Source of the DNA: Myxococcales bacterium
Lineage (GTDB): Bacteria; Myxococcota_A; Polyangia; Haliangiales; Haliangiaceae
NCBI GenBank assembly: GCA_016720595.1
Contig: JADKKI010000019.1
Span: 128,357 to 192,356 of the forward strand
Length of the DNA: 64,000 bases
Direction of reading: 5' to 3'
A program made the position numbers and the translations under genes. The notes under the pieces are model-generated. The model saw only the letters and a list, made by a program, of their open reading frames with translations, was not told the origin of the DNA and searched no databases. Positions 54,486-63,331 of this stretch are shown here, piece after piece; the stretch's first letter is position 1, and every line of letters begins with the position of its first letter.

Positions 54486-55750
54486 GCTTCCCCCTCGCCG
54501 ATAGCCTCCGTACGAAGATGCGCCGCGTCCTGGATCGGGCGGCGCTCGTCGGCGCGTCTGCCGCGACCGTCAACCAGATAGTCGCGATCAGTCATGATCC
54601 CTCGGCCCGTAGCATCGTCACCGCTGCGATCGCGTTCGGACTCGCTGTCAGCGGCCTGCTCGGCCTCCTCGGTCGCGCGCCGTGGACGCCCGTCGCGTAC
54701 ATCGTCCTCGCGCTCAGCGCGAATGTCGCGTATCTGGCCTCCTTCGGCCCGTGGTTTGGAATGGGCGTGGTCTACGTCGCCACGATCACGGTAGCGTTCG
54801 TGTTCATGTCGCGGCGCTGGTGGTGGCGCATCGCCTTCGCGCTCGTCGCCACGCCGTTCACCCTGGGCCTGGTGTTCGCCACCGGCGCGTTCGGTGCGTC
54901 ACCCGCCCTGGAGCTCCTCGATGTCTCGGCGTGGCGCCGCTCGTCGTTCGCCGCGATCACCGCCGCGATCGGCATCGTCGCGATCGTCAGCTACGCCGTC
55001 CGTCACCTCGTCAACGCCCGACGTGAGATCGAGGCCACCTTCGCGCGTGAGCTGGTCGAGCGCGCCGAGCGCGATCTGGTCGAGGTCGAGATCTCGCGCG
55101 CTCGCCGGACCGATCAGATCGCCGAGCTCGCCGCCGAGGTCGGGGCGGAGATCGGTGCAGCGCTCGCGATCATCGAGACCCGCGCGCGAGCTCTCGCCGC
55201 GGAGCTGCCCTCCGAGGCGCTCGATGACGTGATCAGTGTCTCGCAGAGCGCTCGCAGCACCATGCGCTCGCTCGCCGCCTTCGCACCCCACGCCGATCTG
55301 CCCACCGACGAGCGCGGCAACGCAGGCGACGTCGTTCGCTCGCTCCCCAAGCTCGTCCGCCGCACGCTCCCCGCACGCGTCGCGCTCGAGATCCGCGCAG
55401 ACGACGATGCCTGGGTCGGGATCGGAGCCAACGACCTGACGAGGATCTGCGCGAACCTCGTTCTCAACGCGAACGACGCGATCGCCGACGAGGGCACCAT
55501 CGCCGTCCGCGTGACACGTGAGCACGAGCGCGTGGTGATCGACGTGCAGGACGACGGCGCTGGGATGCCACGCGACGTCCTCTCGCACCTGTTCCAGCCG
55601 TTCTTCACGACCAAGCCGATCGGCCGCGGCACCGGACTCGGTCTCGCCACCGCGCGGATCCTCGTCGAGCGCGCCGAGGGAACGATCGAGGTCAAGAGCG
55701 ACGTGGGACGCGGCACCCGATTCACGATCTGCTTGCCACTGGTGGCGTAG
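54482..55750 (+). CDS. Sensor kinase-like protein with intact ATPase domain but no acceptor histidine
   Basis: The 422-residue product has about six membrane helices and a kinase core whose DHp helix reads AELAAEVGAEIGAALAII. Aligned with the preceding gene, Ala222 sits where that protein has His222. The ATP-binding domain is complete: N-box ICANLVLNANDAI (Asn325, Asn329), G1 DDGAGMP (Asp357), F-box FFTTKP, and G2 GRGTGLGLA (381-389). There is no receiver domain. The two proteins have the same layout and probably arose by duplication. It may phosphorylate His222 of its partner in trans. Coupled start (ATGA) suggests 1:1 production. Confidence 0.85.
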   Translation: MSFPLADSLRTKMRRVLDRAALVGASAATVNQIVAISHDPSARSIVTAAIAFGLAVSGLLGLLGRAPWTPVAYIVLALSANVAYLASFGPWFGMGVVYVATITVAFVFMSRRWWWRIAFALVATPFTLGLVFATGAFGASPALELLDVSAWRRSSFAAITAAIGIVAIVSYAVRHLVNARREIEATFARELVERAERDLVEVEISRARRTDQIAELAAEVGAEIGAALAIIETRARALAAELPSEALDDVISVSQSARSTMRSLAAFAPHADLPTDERGNAGDVVRSLPKLVRRTLPARVALEIRADDDAWVGIGANDLTRICANLVLNANDAIADEGTIAVRVTREHERVVIDVQDDGAGMPRDVLSHLFQPFFTTKPIGRGTGLGLATARILVERAEGTIEVKSDVGRGTRFTICLPLVA

Positions 55751-55832
55751 CCGATCACGCGCGAGCTCGATGTCGTCGAGAGTCCGCTCGCTGCGGCGGC
55801 CCCGTGCGACGTGGACGCGCTGCTGTTCTGAG

Positions 55833-57581
55833 TCAACGCGTGCTGCGTGCGGAGCCTGCAGGAGATGCACTCCACGGCTCGAGCACGATGCGCTTCGCGT
55901 GGGCTGCGAGCTCCTGGAGATGTGTGGTCTCGTGCGCCCGACGCACGAGGAGCACGGGATCGGTGAGCTGGAGCGGCGTCAGGCTCTGGTTCACGACCCA
56001 GGCGAAGGGCACGATGGCCGCACGTGCGAGGTCGCGCTCGAGCTGCATGGCCTCGTGGATCGGTGTCGCCTCCGGGAGCGTCACCAGCACCACGTGCGTG
56101 AAGCTCGGGTCGCGCAGGCGCGGCAGGAGCTGCTGCACGGCGTCCGGGCTGCCGCTCGGCTTGCGCAACACCTCGCGGTGATAGGACTCGGCGGCATCGA
56201 GGAGCAGCAGCGTGTGCCCGGTGGGTGCGGTATCGATGATGACGAACCGGTCCGCTCCGCCCGCGACGGTCTCGGCGAAGGCGCGGAACACGGCGATCTC
56301 CTCGGTGCACGGGCTTCGGAGGTCCTCCTCGAGAAGCGCCTTGCCCTGCGCGTCGAGCCCGTCGCCCGAGGCGGCGAGCACCTCCGCGGTGTAGCGCCGC
56401 ACCTCGAGCGCAGGATCGATGCGGGTCACCTGGAGCTTCGACGTGCCCGTGCCGAACTCACGGATCGCCTGGTCCACGTGGGCCGCCGGGTCGGTGGTCG
56501 TCAGCGTGACCGCGAAGCCACGCCGGGCGAGCGAGATCGCGATGCGCGCCGCGACGGTGGTCTTTCCAACGCCGCCCTTGCCCATCGTCATCACGACGCC
56601 CTTGCCGCAAACGGCCAGATCGTCGACCAGCGCGTCGAGACGCTCGCCGTGAAACGGATGGCGCGCGGGCGGCGGCGGCACATCGCGGAAGCCTCCGCCC
56701 GTCGTGCCCATTGCACGGAGTGCATCGATCCCGACGAGCCCGAACGGCAGCAGTGGGACATCGATCCGCGCGACGGTGCGCAGGCCGAGTGGGAGCGCGT
56801 CGAGCGCGGCCTGGCCGCGTGCCTCCATCGCAACGGCGGTGGGGTCGCGGGGATCGCGTGCGTGGAACATCCCGTTCACGATCAGCCGGAGATTCGCGAC
56901 GCCGAGCTGTGCGAGCTCGGCTCGTGTTCGCTCGGCCTCCACCAGGGACGATCGATCGGGTCGCGCAACGAGGACCAACGTGGTGCGCGCAGGATCGCGC
57001 AGCGCTTCGTTCGAGGCCGCGTACAGCGCCTTCTGCGCGGCGAGCCCGGAGAGCGGACCGAGGCAGGAGGTCCCGCCCACGTTCGCGTCGATGAAGCTCG
57101 TCCACGCAGCGGGCAGCTCGAGCAGGCGCAGCGTGTGTCCCGTCGGGGCGGTGTCGAAGATGACGTGGTCGACCTGCGCGGTGCGTGCTTCGTCACCGAG
57201 CAGCTTCGAGAACTCGTCGAACGCGGCGATCTCGACGGTGCACGCACCCGAGAGCTGCTCCTCCATGCTCGCGATCGCGACCGCGGGAAGCACCCCTCGA
57301 TAGGGCCCGACGACGCGCTCTCGGTAGGTCTGGGCCGCACGCACCGGGTCGATGTTGAGCGCCGAGAGGCCGGGTACGGCCGGCACCGCCGTCGGGGTCG
57401 CCGAGAGCGTGACTCCGAGCACCTCGTCGAGGTTCGACGCGGGATCGGTGCTGACGAGCAGCACGCGCTTGCCCGCGTCGGCCAGGCCGATGGCCGTCGC
57501 GCAGGCCGCGGAGGTCTTGCCCACGCCACCCTTGCCCGTGAAGAACAGGATGCGTGTCGGATGCTCGATCAGCGTGGCCAT
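55833..57581 (-). CDS. arsA: ArsA arsenite-transporting ATPase
   Basis: The 582-residue product is a duplicated ArsA. Both halves carry P-loops GKGGVGKT (16-23 and 334-341) and DTAP motifs (IFDTAPTGHT and IIDTAPTGHT). The three metalloid-binding Cys of E. coli ArsA have matches at Cys114 (SGACTVEIAAF), Cys173 (TSCLGPL) and Cys425 (SPCTEEIAVF). ArsA powers arsenite extrusion with a membrane partner such as ArsB, none of which is adjacent here. ATG 57581 is chosen since the first P-loop follows closely. It is preceded by arsD after 10 bases, so an arsD-arsA operon is likely. Confidence 0.93.
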   Translation of the reverse strand: MATLIEHPTRILFFTGKGGVGKTSAACATAIGLADAGKRVLLVSTDPASNLDEVLGVTLSATPTAVPAVPGLSALNIDPVRAAQTYRERVVGPYRGVLPAVAIASMEEQLSGACTVEIAAFDEFSKLLGDEARTAQVDHVIFDTAPTGHTLRLLELPAAWTSFIDANVGGTSCLGPLSGLAAQKALYAASNEALRDPARTTLVLVARPDRSSLVEAERTRAELAQLGVANLRLIVNGMFHARDPRDPTAVAMEARGQAALDALPLGLRTVARIDVPLLPFGLVGIDALRAMGTTGGGFRDVPPPPARHPFHGERLDALVDDLAVCGKGVVMTMGKGGVGKTTVAARIAISLARRGFAVTLTTTDPAAHVDQAIREFGTGTSKLQVTRIDPALEVRRYTAEVLAASGDGLDAQGKALLEEDLRSPCTEEIAVFRAFAETVAGGADRFVIIDTAPTGHTLLLLDAAESYHREVLRKPSGSPDAVQQLLPRLRDPSFTHVVLVTLPEATPIHEAMQLERDLARAAIVPFAWVVNQSLTPLQLTDPVLLVRRAHETTHLQELAAHAKRIVLEPWSASPAGSARSTR

Positions 57582-57591
57582 GGCGGTCCGG

Positions 57592-58041
57592 TCAGTCGCA
57601 GCAACAGCGCTTCGATGTCGCCTTGCTCGGATCGGTCGCGGCGCGCTTGGCGCCACCGCAACACCCGCCCTCGTCCTCGTCCTCGACCTGGTCCGCAGAT
57701 CCGCAGCAGCCACCGGCCTGCGGTGCAGCGGTACGCTCCTGTACGCCGGCCCAGATCGCGAGCTCGTCGCGGGATGGGAACACGCCACTGCTCTTGACCT
57801 CGCCGTTCACCTTCACGAGTGGAAGGCTCGCCTCCCCCTTGGCCTCGAGTGCCGCCACCACAGCCGGGTCGGTGGCGAAGGCGGCCGGTTGCTGCGCGAG
57901 GTTGAACCGCTCGACGGCGACACCCTGGTCCTTCAGCCAGGCGAGGTCCGCGGCGAAGCGGGCGAGCTTGGGATCAACAGACGGGCCACAGATGCCCGTC
58001 GAGCAACACATGGCTGGGTCAAAGACGCGGATCTCGGTCAT
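57592..58041 (-). CDS. arsD: ArsD arsenic metallochaperone
   Basis: The 149-residue product has the ArsD fold with the N-terminal Cys12-Cys13 and Cys18 (MCCSTGICGPSVDP), which bind arsenite and pass it to ArsA. The C-terminus has vicinal pairs GGCCGS, GGCCGG and a terminal RCCCD, also found in some ArsD proteins. The ATG is preceded by AGGAG close to it. No arsR is next to this pair; the only repressor in the window lies 43 kb away. Confidence 0.93.
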   Translation of the reverse strand: MTEIRVFDPAMCCSTGICGPSVDPKLARFAADLAWLKDQGVAVERFNLAQQPAAFATDPAVVAALEAKGEASLPLVKVNGEVKSSGVFPSRDELAIWAGVQERTAAPQAGGCCGSADQVEDEDEGGCCGGAKRAATDPSKATSKRCCCD

Positions 58042-58291
58042 AGAACTCCTCTGTCATCGGCGAGGCCGACGAGCCGCAGGGTTTGCGCAGCGCGAGCACT
58101 GCGCGCAAGTCATTCGCTATCAACCGCTGGATCGGGGACCACACACGGTGGTGACCAGAGAAAGCACCTTTCGTGCCGGACCAGGCTCGCGGACGGTCCA
58201 TCAGGTGAGAGCCGGGCGCACGGTGAAGGGTTCGATCCGGCGGAGAACCCTTTGCGCGGTGACCGGCTCTTGCCGACGTAGAGGTCCCACC

Positions 58292-58495
58292 GTGACGATC
58301 GATCGTCTCATCCTCGTGTTCGCCGGTACGATGATCCTGCTCGGCACCGTGCTCGCCGCGACCGTCAGCATGAAGTTCCTGCTGCTGACCGGGTTCGTCG
58401 GCGCGAACCTCCTGCAGTCCGCGTTCACGGGGTTCTGTCCCCTCGCCAAGGTGCTGAAGCGCGCCGGCTGCCGGACGGGTCATCTGTACAGCTGA
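58292..58495 (+). CDS. DUF2892 (YgaP-like) small membrane protein
   Basis: The 67-residue product has two membrane helices (VFAGTMILLGTVLAA, FLLLTGFVGANLLQSAF) and ends with FCPLAKVLKRAG, a pattern of the DUF2892/YgaP-type C-terminal membrane domain with the Cys of the CPL motif. The family occurs alone or fused to rhodanese and often near metal or sulfur genes. Here it is divergent from arsD, so an arsenic- or sulfur-related role is plausible but not shown. GTG start; weak AGAGG site. Confidence 0.75.
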   Translation: MTIDRLILVFAGTMILLGTVLAATVSMKFLLLTGFVGANLLQSAFTGFCPLAKVLKRAGCRTGHLYS

Positions 58496-58534
58496 CTGCC
58501 TACCCTCAGAGGAGAGTGAAGCGACAGGCGCCGC

Positions 58535-59893
58535 TCACCACGAGCTGTGGTAGCTGCTGCCCGCGAGGCCCTGGACCATCTCGCCGGCCCACTCGCCGTG
58601 CGACTTCCCGTTGACGTCGGACCACGCGCCACCGGCAGAGATCCGGTCTCCGCCGCCGCGCGACGGCACGGTGAGGCCGAGCTGGTCGAGGCTGATCGCG
58701 AACTGCTGCGCCATCTGCGCCCGCTGTGCGGCCGAGGCCTGGGCCCACTGTCCACGCAGCGCCGCGTACACCTGTTGTGCGTTGGCGAAGAACAGCTGGA
58801 CCTGTGCCGGGAACGTCGCGAAGTTCTGCACGATCGCCATGCGCACCGTCGCCGTGGCCTCGGGCGTCACCAGCGAAGCATCTCGTCCCGACGCGACCCA
58901 CATGAAATAGAGCATCTCCATCGAGGCCTCGAGGTCGGCCTCGGTCATCTGCTGGTGCATCGTCGCCTTCTTCGCGTAGTCCGGCATCGGCCCCTTCATC
59001 GTCGCGACCGTCTGCGTCCGCTTCTGGATCGTCGCGGTCATCGCGGCGGCCCAGGCGTTGCCCGCCTGTGCGCCACTCTCGAACCGCTGCGCGAGCACGT
59101 TCCGCACCTCCTCGATCGCCTGCTGCCGCTCGGGGCCGCTGGCCTTGTTCAGCTCGGTCAGGATCGCCTGCCATCCCGTGGCGAGCATCGTGCGGGTCTG
59201 CGCGTCGCCGGACTTGTAGTAGCTCACGAACACCGCGGACGTGTCCTCGTACTCCGATTCGGTGAGCTCGACACCAAACGTCAGGCGCAGCACCTGGGTG
59301 AACGCGTTGACCGACGCGCGCGTCAGCGGCGGCTGACCCGCGGCGAGGACCTTGGTACCGGCCTCGGCCTTGAAGTTGGTCTTCACGCGCCCCGCGATGC
59401 CGCGCAGATCACCGCCATCGAGAGCAGGCGCGGCGGGCTGCTGGCGCGCAGGGGCAGCGGGAGCCTTCGCCTGCGTCGGGGCAGGGCGGGGCGCGGCGGT
59501 GCCACCACCCGTGCGAGCGAACACGATCCGCTCCGTGGTCTGCGGATCGGGACGGCCATCTTGATCGCGCTCCGTGATCTCGCCGACGACGTGATCGCCT
59601 TCGACGCGCAAGGTGACCGAGAACGTCACCGGCGTCCCCGGGAGCACGGCAGTGCCCTGGACCACCCCGCGGACGAGCGAGCCCGAGATGTCGAGGTGGG
59701 TCGGACCGACGGTGAACGTGCCCGTCACCTTGGTGCCGGACTGGGTCAGCTGGAGGACGTTCTGGCCGTCCGAGCCATTGCCCGTGTAGGTGCCGGTGAA
59801 CCCGTCGGCGGCGGCCACACCACACAGGCACATGATTCCGAGCCCGAGCAGAGTCGAACGGCGAGTCAGCGAACGCGACATTGGTTTGGTCAT
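58535..59893 (-). CDS. Secreted protein with TonB-style linker, unknown function
   Basis: The 452-residue product has a signal peptide (SLTRRSTLLGLGIMCLCGVAAA). A beta-rich N-terminal part (FTGTYTGNGSDGQNVLQL, HLDISGSLV) follows, then a Pro/Ala/Gln linker, and a C-terminal helical region of about 250 residues with no recognised family. It ends in Gly-Ser-rich residues. ATG 59893 is used, with ATGs at 59881 and 59914 as alternatives. It is opposite the response regulator gene, sharing a 122-base control region. Confidence 0.6.
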   Translation of the reverse strand: MTKPMSRSLTRRSTLLGLGIMCLCGVAAADGFTGTYTGNGSDGQNVLQLTQSGTKVTGTFTVGPTHLDISGSLVRGVVQGTAVLPGTPVTFSVTLRVEGDHVVGEITERDQDGRPDPQTTERIVFARTGGGTAAPRPAPTQAKAPAAPARQQPAAPALDGGDLRGIAGRVKTNFKAEAGTKVLAAGQPPLTRASVNAFTQVLRLTFGVELTESEYEDTSAVFVSYYKSGDAQTRTMLATGWQAILTELNKASGPERQQAIEEVRNVLAQRFESGAQAGNAWAAAMTATIQKRTQTVATMKGPMPDYAKKATMHQQMTEADLEASMEMLYFMWVASGRDASLVTPEATATVRMAIVQNFATFPAQVQLFFANAQQVYAALRGQWAQASAAQRAQMAQQFAISLDQLGLTVPSRGGGDRISAGGAWSDVNGKSHGEWAGEMVQGLAGSSYHSSW

Positions 59894-59979
59894 GCGAGCT
59901 TCATCAGTAGCCATGGACGCGGCGGCTCGCTGTTGCGAAGTTGTTGTGATGAGGCGGCATTCGTAACGCCATGGAATCG

Positions 59980-60009
59980 TTGCCGATCTGGCATCGCGTC
60001 GGCTAAGAT
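59980..60009 (+). promoter_or_regulatory. Putative promoter giving a leaderless response-regulator transcript
   Basis: TTGCCG (59980-59985), 18 bases, TAAGAT (60004-60009). A transcript start about 7 bases after the second box would fall at the GTG of the response regulator (60016). A 12-bp palindrome GGTGACGTCACC (60015-60026) covers that start and could be a self-binding site. Confidence 0.5.
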
Positions 60010-60015
60010 GACCAG

Positions 60016-60732
60016 GTGACGTCACCACTCGGCGTGCTGCTGGTCGAGGACGATCACGCACTTCGCGAGGTGCTGCTGATCCATCTCGTGGCACAGCCGG
60101 AGTGGACGGTTCGTGCGGTCGCCGATGGCGAGCTCGCACTCGCCGCATGCCGCGACGCACTTCCGGATATCGTGATCCTCGATGTGATGTTGCCTGGGCG
60201 GTCGGGGCTCGAGGTGTGCTCGGCACTCCGCCAGCTCTACCACCCCTCACCTGGTGTGTTGATGCTCACCGCCCGCGCTGAAGAAGCCGACGTGATCGTC
60301 GGATTCGAGGTGGGCGCGGACGACTACGTGATCAAGCCGTGTCGGCCTCGTGAGGTGGTCGCTCGGGTCAAGGCGCTCGCGCGCCGCGTTCGGCGCGAGG
60401 TCTCCCACGGGGGCACCGCCACGCCTCGTGGCATCGTTCGCGGACTCCTGACGATCGACCCGGAGTCTCAGCGCGTCATGGTGCGCGACCAAGCGGTCAA
60501 GCTCACGCCGACCGAGCTGACCTTGTTGGTCGTGCTGGCCAGCGAACCCGACGTCGTTCACAGCCGCGCCCAGCTGCTCGAGCGCGTGTTCGAGACCGGC
60601 CACGCCGGCTACGCTCGCAACGTGGATTGTCACGTCGCGCGCCTGCGGCGAAAGCTCGATGCAGCCGGGCTCGTGCCATCTCCGATCGAGACCGTGCATG
60701 GCACGGGCTACCGGTTCCTGGGCTCGCCGTGA
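60016..60732 (+). CDS. OmpR-type response regulator
   Basis: The 238-residue product has a receiver domain (acidic EDD, phospho-acceptor Asp56 in DIVILDVMLPG, Thr85 in LMLTARAEE, Lys107 in DDYVIKP) and a C-terminal OmpR-type winged helix (LTPTELTLLVVLASEPD, then RNVDCHVARLRRKL, ETVHGTGYRF). It is the transcription factor of a two-component system. The stop overlaps the GTG of the kinase gene by GTGA. Confidence 0.93.
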   Translation: MTSPLGVLLVEDDHALREVLLIHLVAQPEWTVRAVADGELALAACRDALPDIVILDVMLPGRSGLEVCSALRQLYHPSPGVLMLTARAEEADVIVGFEVGADDYVIKPCRPREVVARVKALARRVRREVSHGGTATPRGIVRGLLTIDPESQRVMVRDQAVKLTPTELTLLVVLASEPDVVHSRAQLLERVFETGHAGYARNVDCHVARLRRKLDAAGLVPSPIETVHGTGYRFLGSP

Positions 60733-61769
60733 CCGAGCTGCCCGGTGCTCGGCTGTCGCTCGCGGCGAAGATCACGCTGCTGGCCGCGGTGACCGAGCTC
60801 GTGGCGTTCATCGCGATCGTCGCGATCGTCAGGCGTGATGGCATCGAGCTCGACGGGACGACCCTGGCGGCGATCGCGTCGATCCTCATCGTGCCCGTGG
60901 TGATCGTGTACGGGCTGACCCGGTTCGTGGTCCAGCGCTTGACGGTCCCCGTGATCGAGACCTATCAGCGGCTCGCCCTCGGCGACTTCACGGCCGAGCT
61001 CCCCCCGATGACCGCGGGCCGAGACTTCATCGGTCTCCGCGCCGGCTTCCGCGCGATGGCCGACGCCCTCGAACGCTCGCTGGCGGAGATCCGTGGCGCA
61101 GATTCGGAGCGTCGTCGGCTGTTCGCGGATCTCGCCCACGAGCTCGCGACACCCACCACCACGCTGCTCGGGATCTCGGCCGCGCTGCGAGAGCGCAGTG
61201 GCGATCCGGAGCGACTGCTCGATCTCCTCGAACGCGAGAGCGCGCGACTGGAGCGGCTGATCGCCGACGTTCGCGATCTCGCGGCTCTCGAAGATCCGGC
61301 GAGCATGCTGGTGCTCGAGCCGTGCGATCTCGGTGCGCTGGCGAGCGCCTCGGTCGATCGCATTCGGCTCGCGCACGCCGGCGCCGAGGTGCGGTGCGAG
61401 GCCGAAGACGTGCACGCACTCCTCGATCCGATCCGTGTCGATCAGATCCTGACGAACCTCCTGACCAACGCCGTGCGCCACGCGGAGGGCGGCAAGATCC
61501 TTGTCCTCGTGCGTCGCACGGGTGCGAACGCGATCATCCGCGTCGAGGATGGCGGCGCGGGGGTGCCCGACGAGATGCTGCCGCAGCTCGGCCGACGGTT
61601 GCTGCGCGTGGACCCATCGCGCAGTCGTGACTCCGGGGGACATGGGCTCGGGCTCTCGATCGTTCGCGCGATCGCGGCGCGTCACGATGGGACCCTGATG
61701 TTCGAGCGCTCCCAGCTGGGCGGGCTCGCGGCGGAGGTGCGGATCCCGATCGCCGGCCCGACCCGGTAG
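60729..61769 (+). CDS. Sensor histidine kinase (partner of the OmpR-type regulator)
   Basis: The 346-residue product has two membrane helices (about 12-34 and 47-63), a HAMP region (VVQRLTVPVIETYQ), a HisKA helix with His137 (FADLAHELATPTTTLLG), and a complete ATPase domain with N-box ILTNLLTNAVRH, G1 VEDGGAGVP and G2 GHGLGLSIV. It is an ordinary, intact kinase, unlike the split pair at 52.8-55.8 kb. Its periplasmic sensing loop is very short. The GTG start overlaps the response regulator stop. Confidence 0.93.
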   Translation: MTELPGARLSLAAKITLLAAVTELVAFIAIVAIVRRDGIELDGTTLAAIASILIVPVVIVYGLTRFVVQRLTVPVIETYQRLALGDFTAELPPMTAGRDFIGLRAGFRAMADALERSLAEIRGADSERRRLFADLAHELATPTTTLLGISAALRERSGDPERLLDLLERESARLERLIADVRDLAALEDPASMLVLEPCDLGALASASVDRIRLAHAGAEVRCEAEDVHALLDPIRVDQILTNLLTNAVRHAEGGKILVLVRRTGANAIIRVEDGGAGVPDEMLPQLGRRLLRVDPSRSRDSGGHGLGLSIVRAIAARHDGTLMFERSQLGGLAAEVRIPIAGPTR

Positions 61770-61778
61770 CGGCATCGC

Positions 61779-62792
61779 TCAGGCCGCGGGCTTCTTCTTG
61801 GTCTTCTTCGCCGGCGCCTTCTTCGCCTTCGGCGCCTCCTCGATCGGCAGGGGCGCATCGGCCGCGCGCCGTGCGAACGACGGTGGATCGAACTCGTTGA
61901 GCGTGTTGACCGAGGCGACGTAGCCGAGCTTGGATGCGGCGCGGAACACGGACTTCAAGGCGAGCTGACCTCGTGCCTGGACCGCGAGGGCGGCCGCATG
62001 TGCCAGGAGGTCCGTGATCTCGTTGGCGGGAGCCTTGATCTCGTCGACGAGGAGCGGCACGAGCGCATGCGTGATCGTTCGCGCCGCCCACTCGGGCCGA
62101 CCGTCGCTCTCGTAGCGGTAGATCGCGTGCTCGAGGTAGCCCCGGAGCAGCGCGGGGCGTTTGGTCGTCGCGAGCTCCTGTGCATATGCGAGGTGCGCGC
62201 ACTGGGCCAGGCCGAACGCATCGTCGAGCGTGGCGAGCCTCGTGTACGCATCGTCCAGGAGCGCCGGGCTCGGGTCTGCCGCCGCCCGGATCAGCGCGTG
62301 GACCGCAAAGTGCTCGTCGGTGCCCTGCGCGAGCTCGGGTTCGAGCATGTCGAGGAGGGTTCGTACACGCTCGGCACCGTACGGCAGCGCGGTCACGGCG
62401 AGCATCAGGCTCGCGTCGATCGATTGCGGGGTCACCGGTTGCTTGAGGATCTTGCGGGCACGCTGGGCGACCTCGAAGGCCGCGCCATCGCCGGCGCCGG
62501 TCGCGACATAGGTGTGGCCGAGCATCAACAGCTCGATGCCCGACAGCTCCGAGGTATGCGCGAGCTGGTCGAGGGTCTGCGCGGCGATGGCACCGGCGCC
62601 AGCGATCGCCTGCCACGCGACGAGTGCGAACAGTCCGGTCCCCGTCGCTTGATCCTCGAGCGCACGCACCGACAGGATGCCGAGCATCGGGGCCGTGGGC
62701 AGCAGTGCCGCCGGCGGCGGCAGCGTGACAGCACGCTCCGTGATGTCGACATCCCGAGGAACGTGCCACTTCGCGTCCAGCTGCTCTGTCAC
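61779..62792 (-). CDS. Hypothetical protein with Lys/Ala/Pro-rich C-terminus
   Basis: The 337-residue product is mostly helical (many ALA-rich helices, such as LDDAFGLAQCAHLAYAQELA), so an alpha-solenoid or similar repeat fold is likely. The last 25 residues are basic (KKAPAKKTKKKPAA), like histone H1-type DNA-binding tails. No family is recognised. No signal is seen. It is convergent with the sensor kinase gene, with a 9-base gap. The basic tail may bind nucleic acid; this is inference. Confidence 0.6.
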   Translation of the reverse strand: MTEQLDAKWHVPRDVDITERAVTLPPPAALLPTAPMLGILSVRALEDQATGTGLFALVAWQAIAGAGAIAAQTLDQLAHTSELSGIELLMLGHTYVATGAGDGAAFEVAQRARKILKQPVTPQSIDASLMLAVTALPYGAERVRTLLDMLEPELAQGTDEHFAVHALIRAAADPSPALLDDAYTRLATLDDAFGLAQCAHLAYAQELATTKRPALLRGYLEHAIYRYESDGRPEWAARTITHALVPLLVDEIKAPANEITDLLAHAAALAVQARGQLALKSVFRAASKLGYVASVNTLNEFDPPSFARRAADAPLPIEEAPKAKKAPAKKTKKKPAA

Positions 62793-62861
62793 CGCCGCTA
62801 GCTTAGGGTTCGCGAGTGGGTGAGTCGATCGAGTTGGTCTTGAAACGGCCCGCGGGCGATC

Positions 62862-63020
62862 TCAGACGACCCGACGTCCCATGATGACCCGCGCCAGCAC
62901 CGCGATCACTGCCAGGACCAGAAGGATGTGGATGAACCCTCCCATCGTGTAGGCGGTCGCGAGCCCCAGGCCCCACAACACGACGAGGACGATTGCGATG
63001 ACCCAGATGAGATTCAACAT
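62862..63020 (-). CDS. Lmo0937-family (DUF5670) small membrane protein
   Basis: The 52-residue product (MLNLIWVIAIVLVVLWGLGL, then TMGGFIHILLVLAVIAVLARV) has two membrane helices. It matches the Lmo0937/DUF5670 small proteins with the GFIHILLVLAV core. The function is unknown; many members are linked to stress genes. An AAAGGA site lies 7 bases ahead of the ATG. Confidence 0.82.
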   Translation of the reverse strand: MLNLIWVIAIVLVVLWGLGLATAYTMGGFIHILLVLAVIAVLARVIMGRRVV

Positions 63021-63331
63021 GACGGCATCCTTTCTCGGTAGCACCGAGATCACGTTGCATCTGGCGTTCCATCGCGCGGTTCGGGGCCTGATGGGACCGA
63101 GGCACCGTGAGCATGCTACGTCGCACCCGCCCGACCATGAGGTCACGCGTGCGTACACGCACGCACGACCGCTTGCGGCGGAACTCGCACGTTCCGCATG
63201 CCTTGCGCACCTCGGCATCCCTCGGCCCGCGAAGCCCGGCACCACAAATGCAGCCATCGCTAGCCGTCACCGTCATCGATGCACACTCGAAGGTGCATTC
63301 CGAAAACCTACTCACGGATCAGGAGGTCGTC
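63021..63331. other. Intergenic region between divergent small genes
   Basis: 311 bases between the minus-strand DUF5670 gene and the plus-strand gene at 63332. It must hold both promoters, but no box pair I can assign with confidence is visible. AGGAGG at 63321-63326 is the ribosome site of the downstream gene. No long inverted repeat or RNA gene is seen. Confidence 0.5.

Noticed and set aside
58083..58110. Imperfect repeat around GCGCAG-N8-CTGCGC before arsD
   Set aside because: Short GC-rich repeats of this kind are common at this base composition, and it does not match the ArsR sites at 14.5 kb.
63181..63220. Possible sigma-54 promoter near TCGCACG and ATGCC
   Set aside because: The spacing between the GG and GC elements is two bases too long, and the GG is changed.
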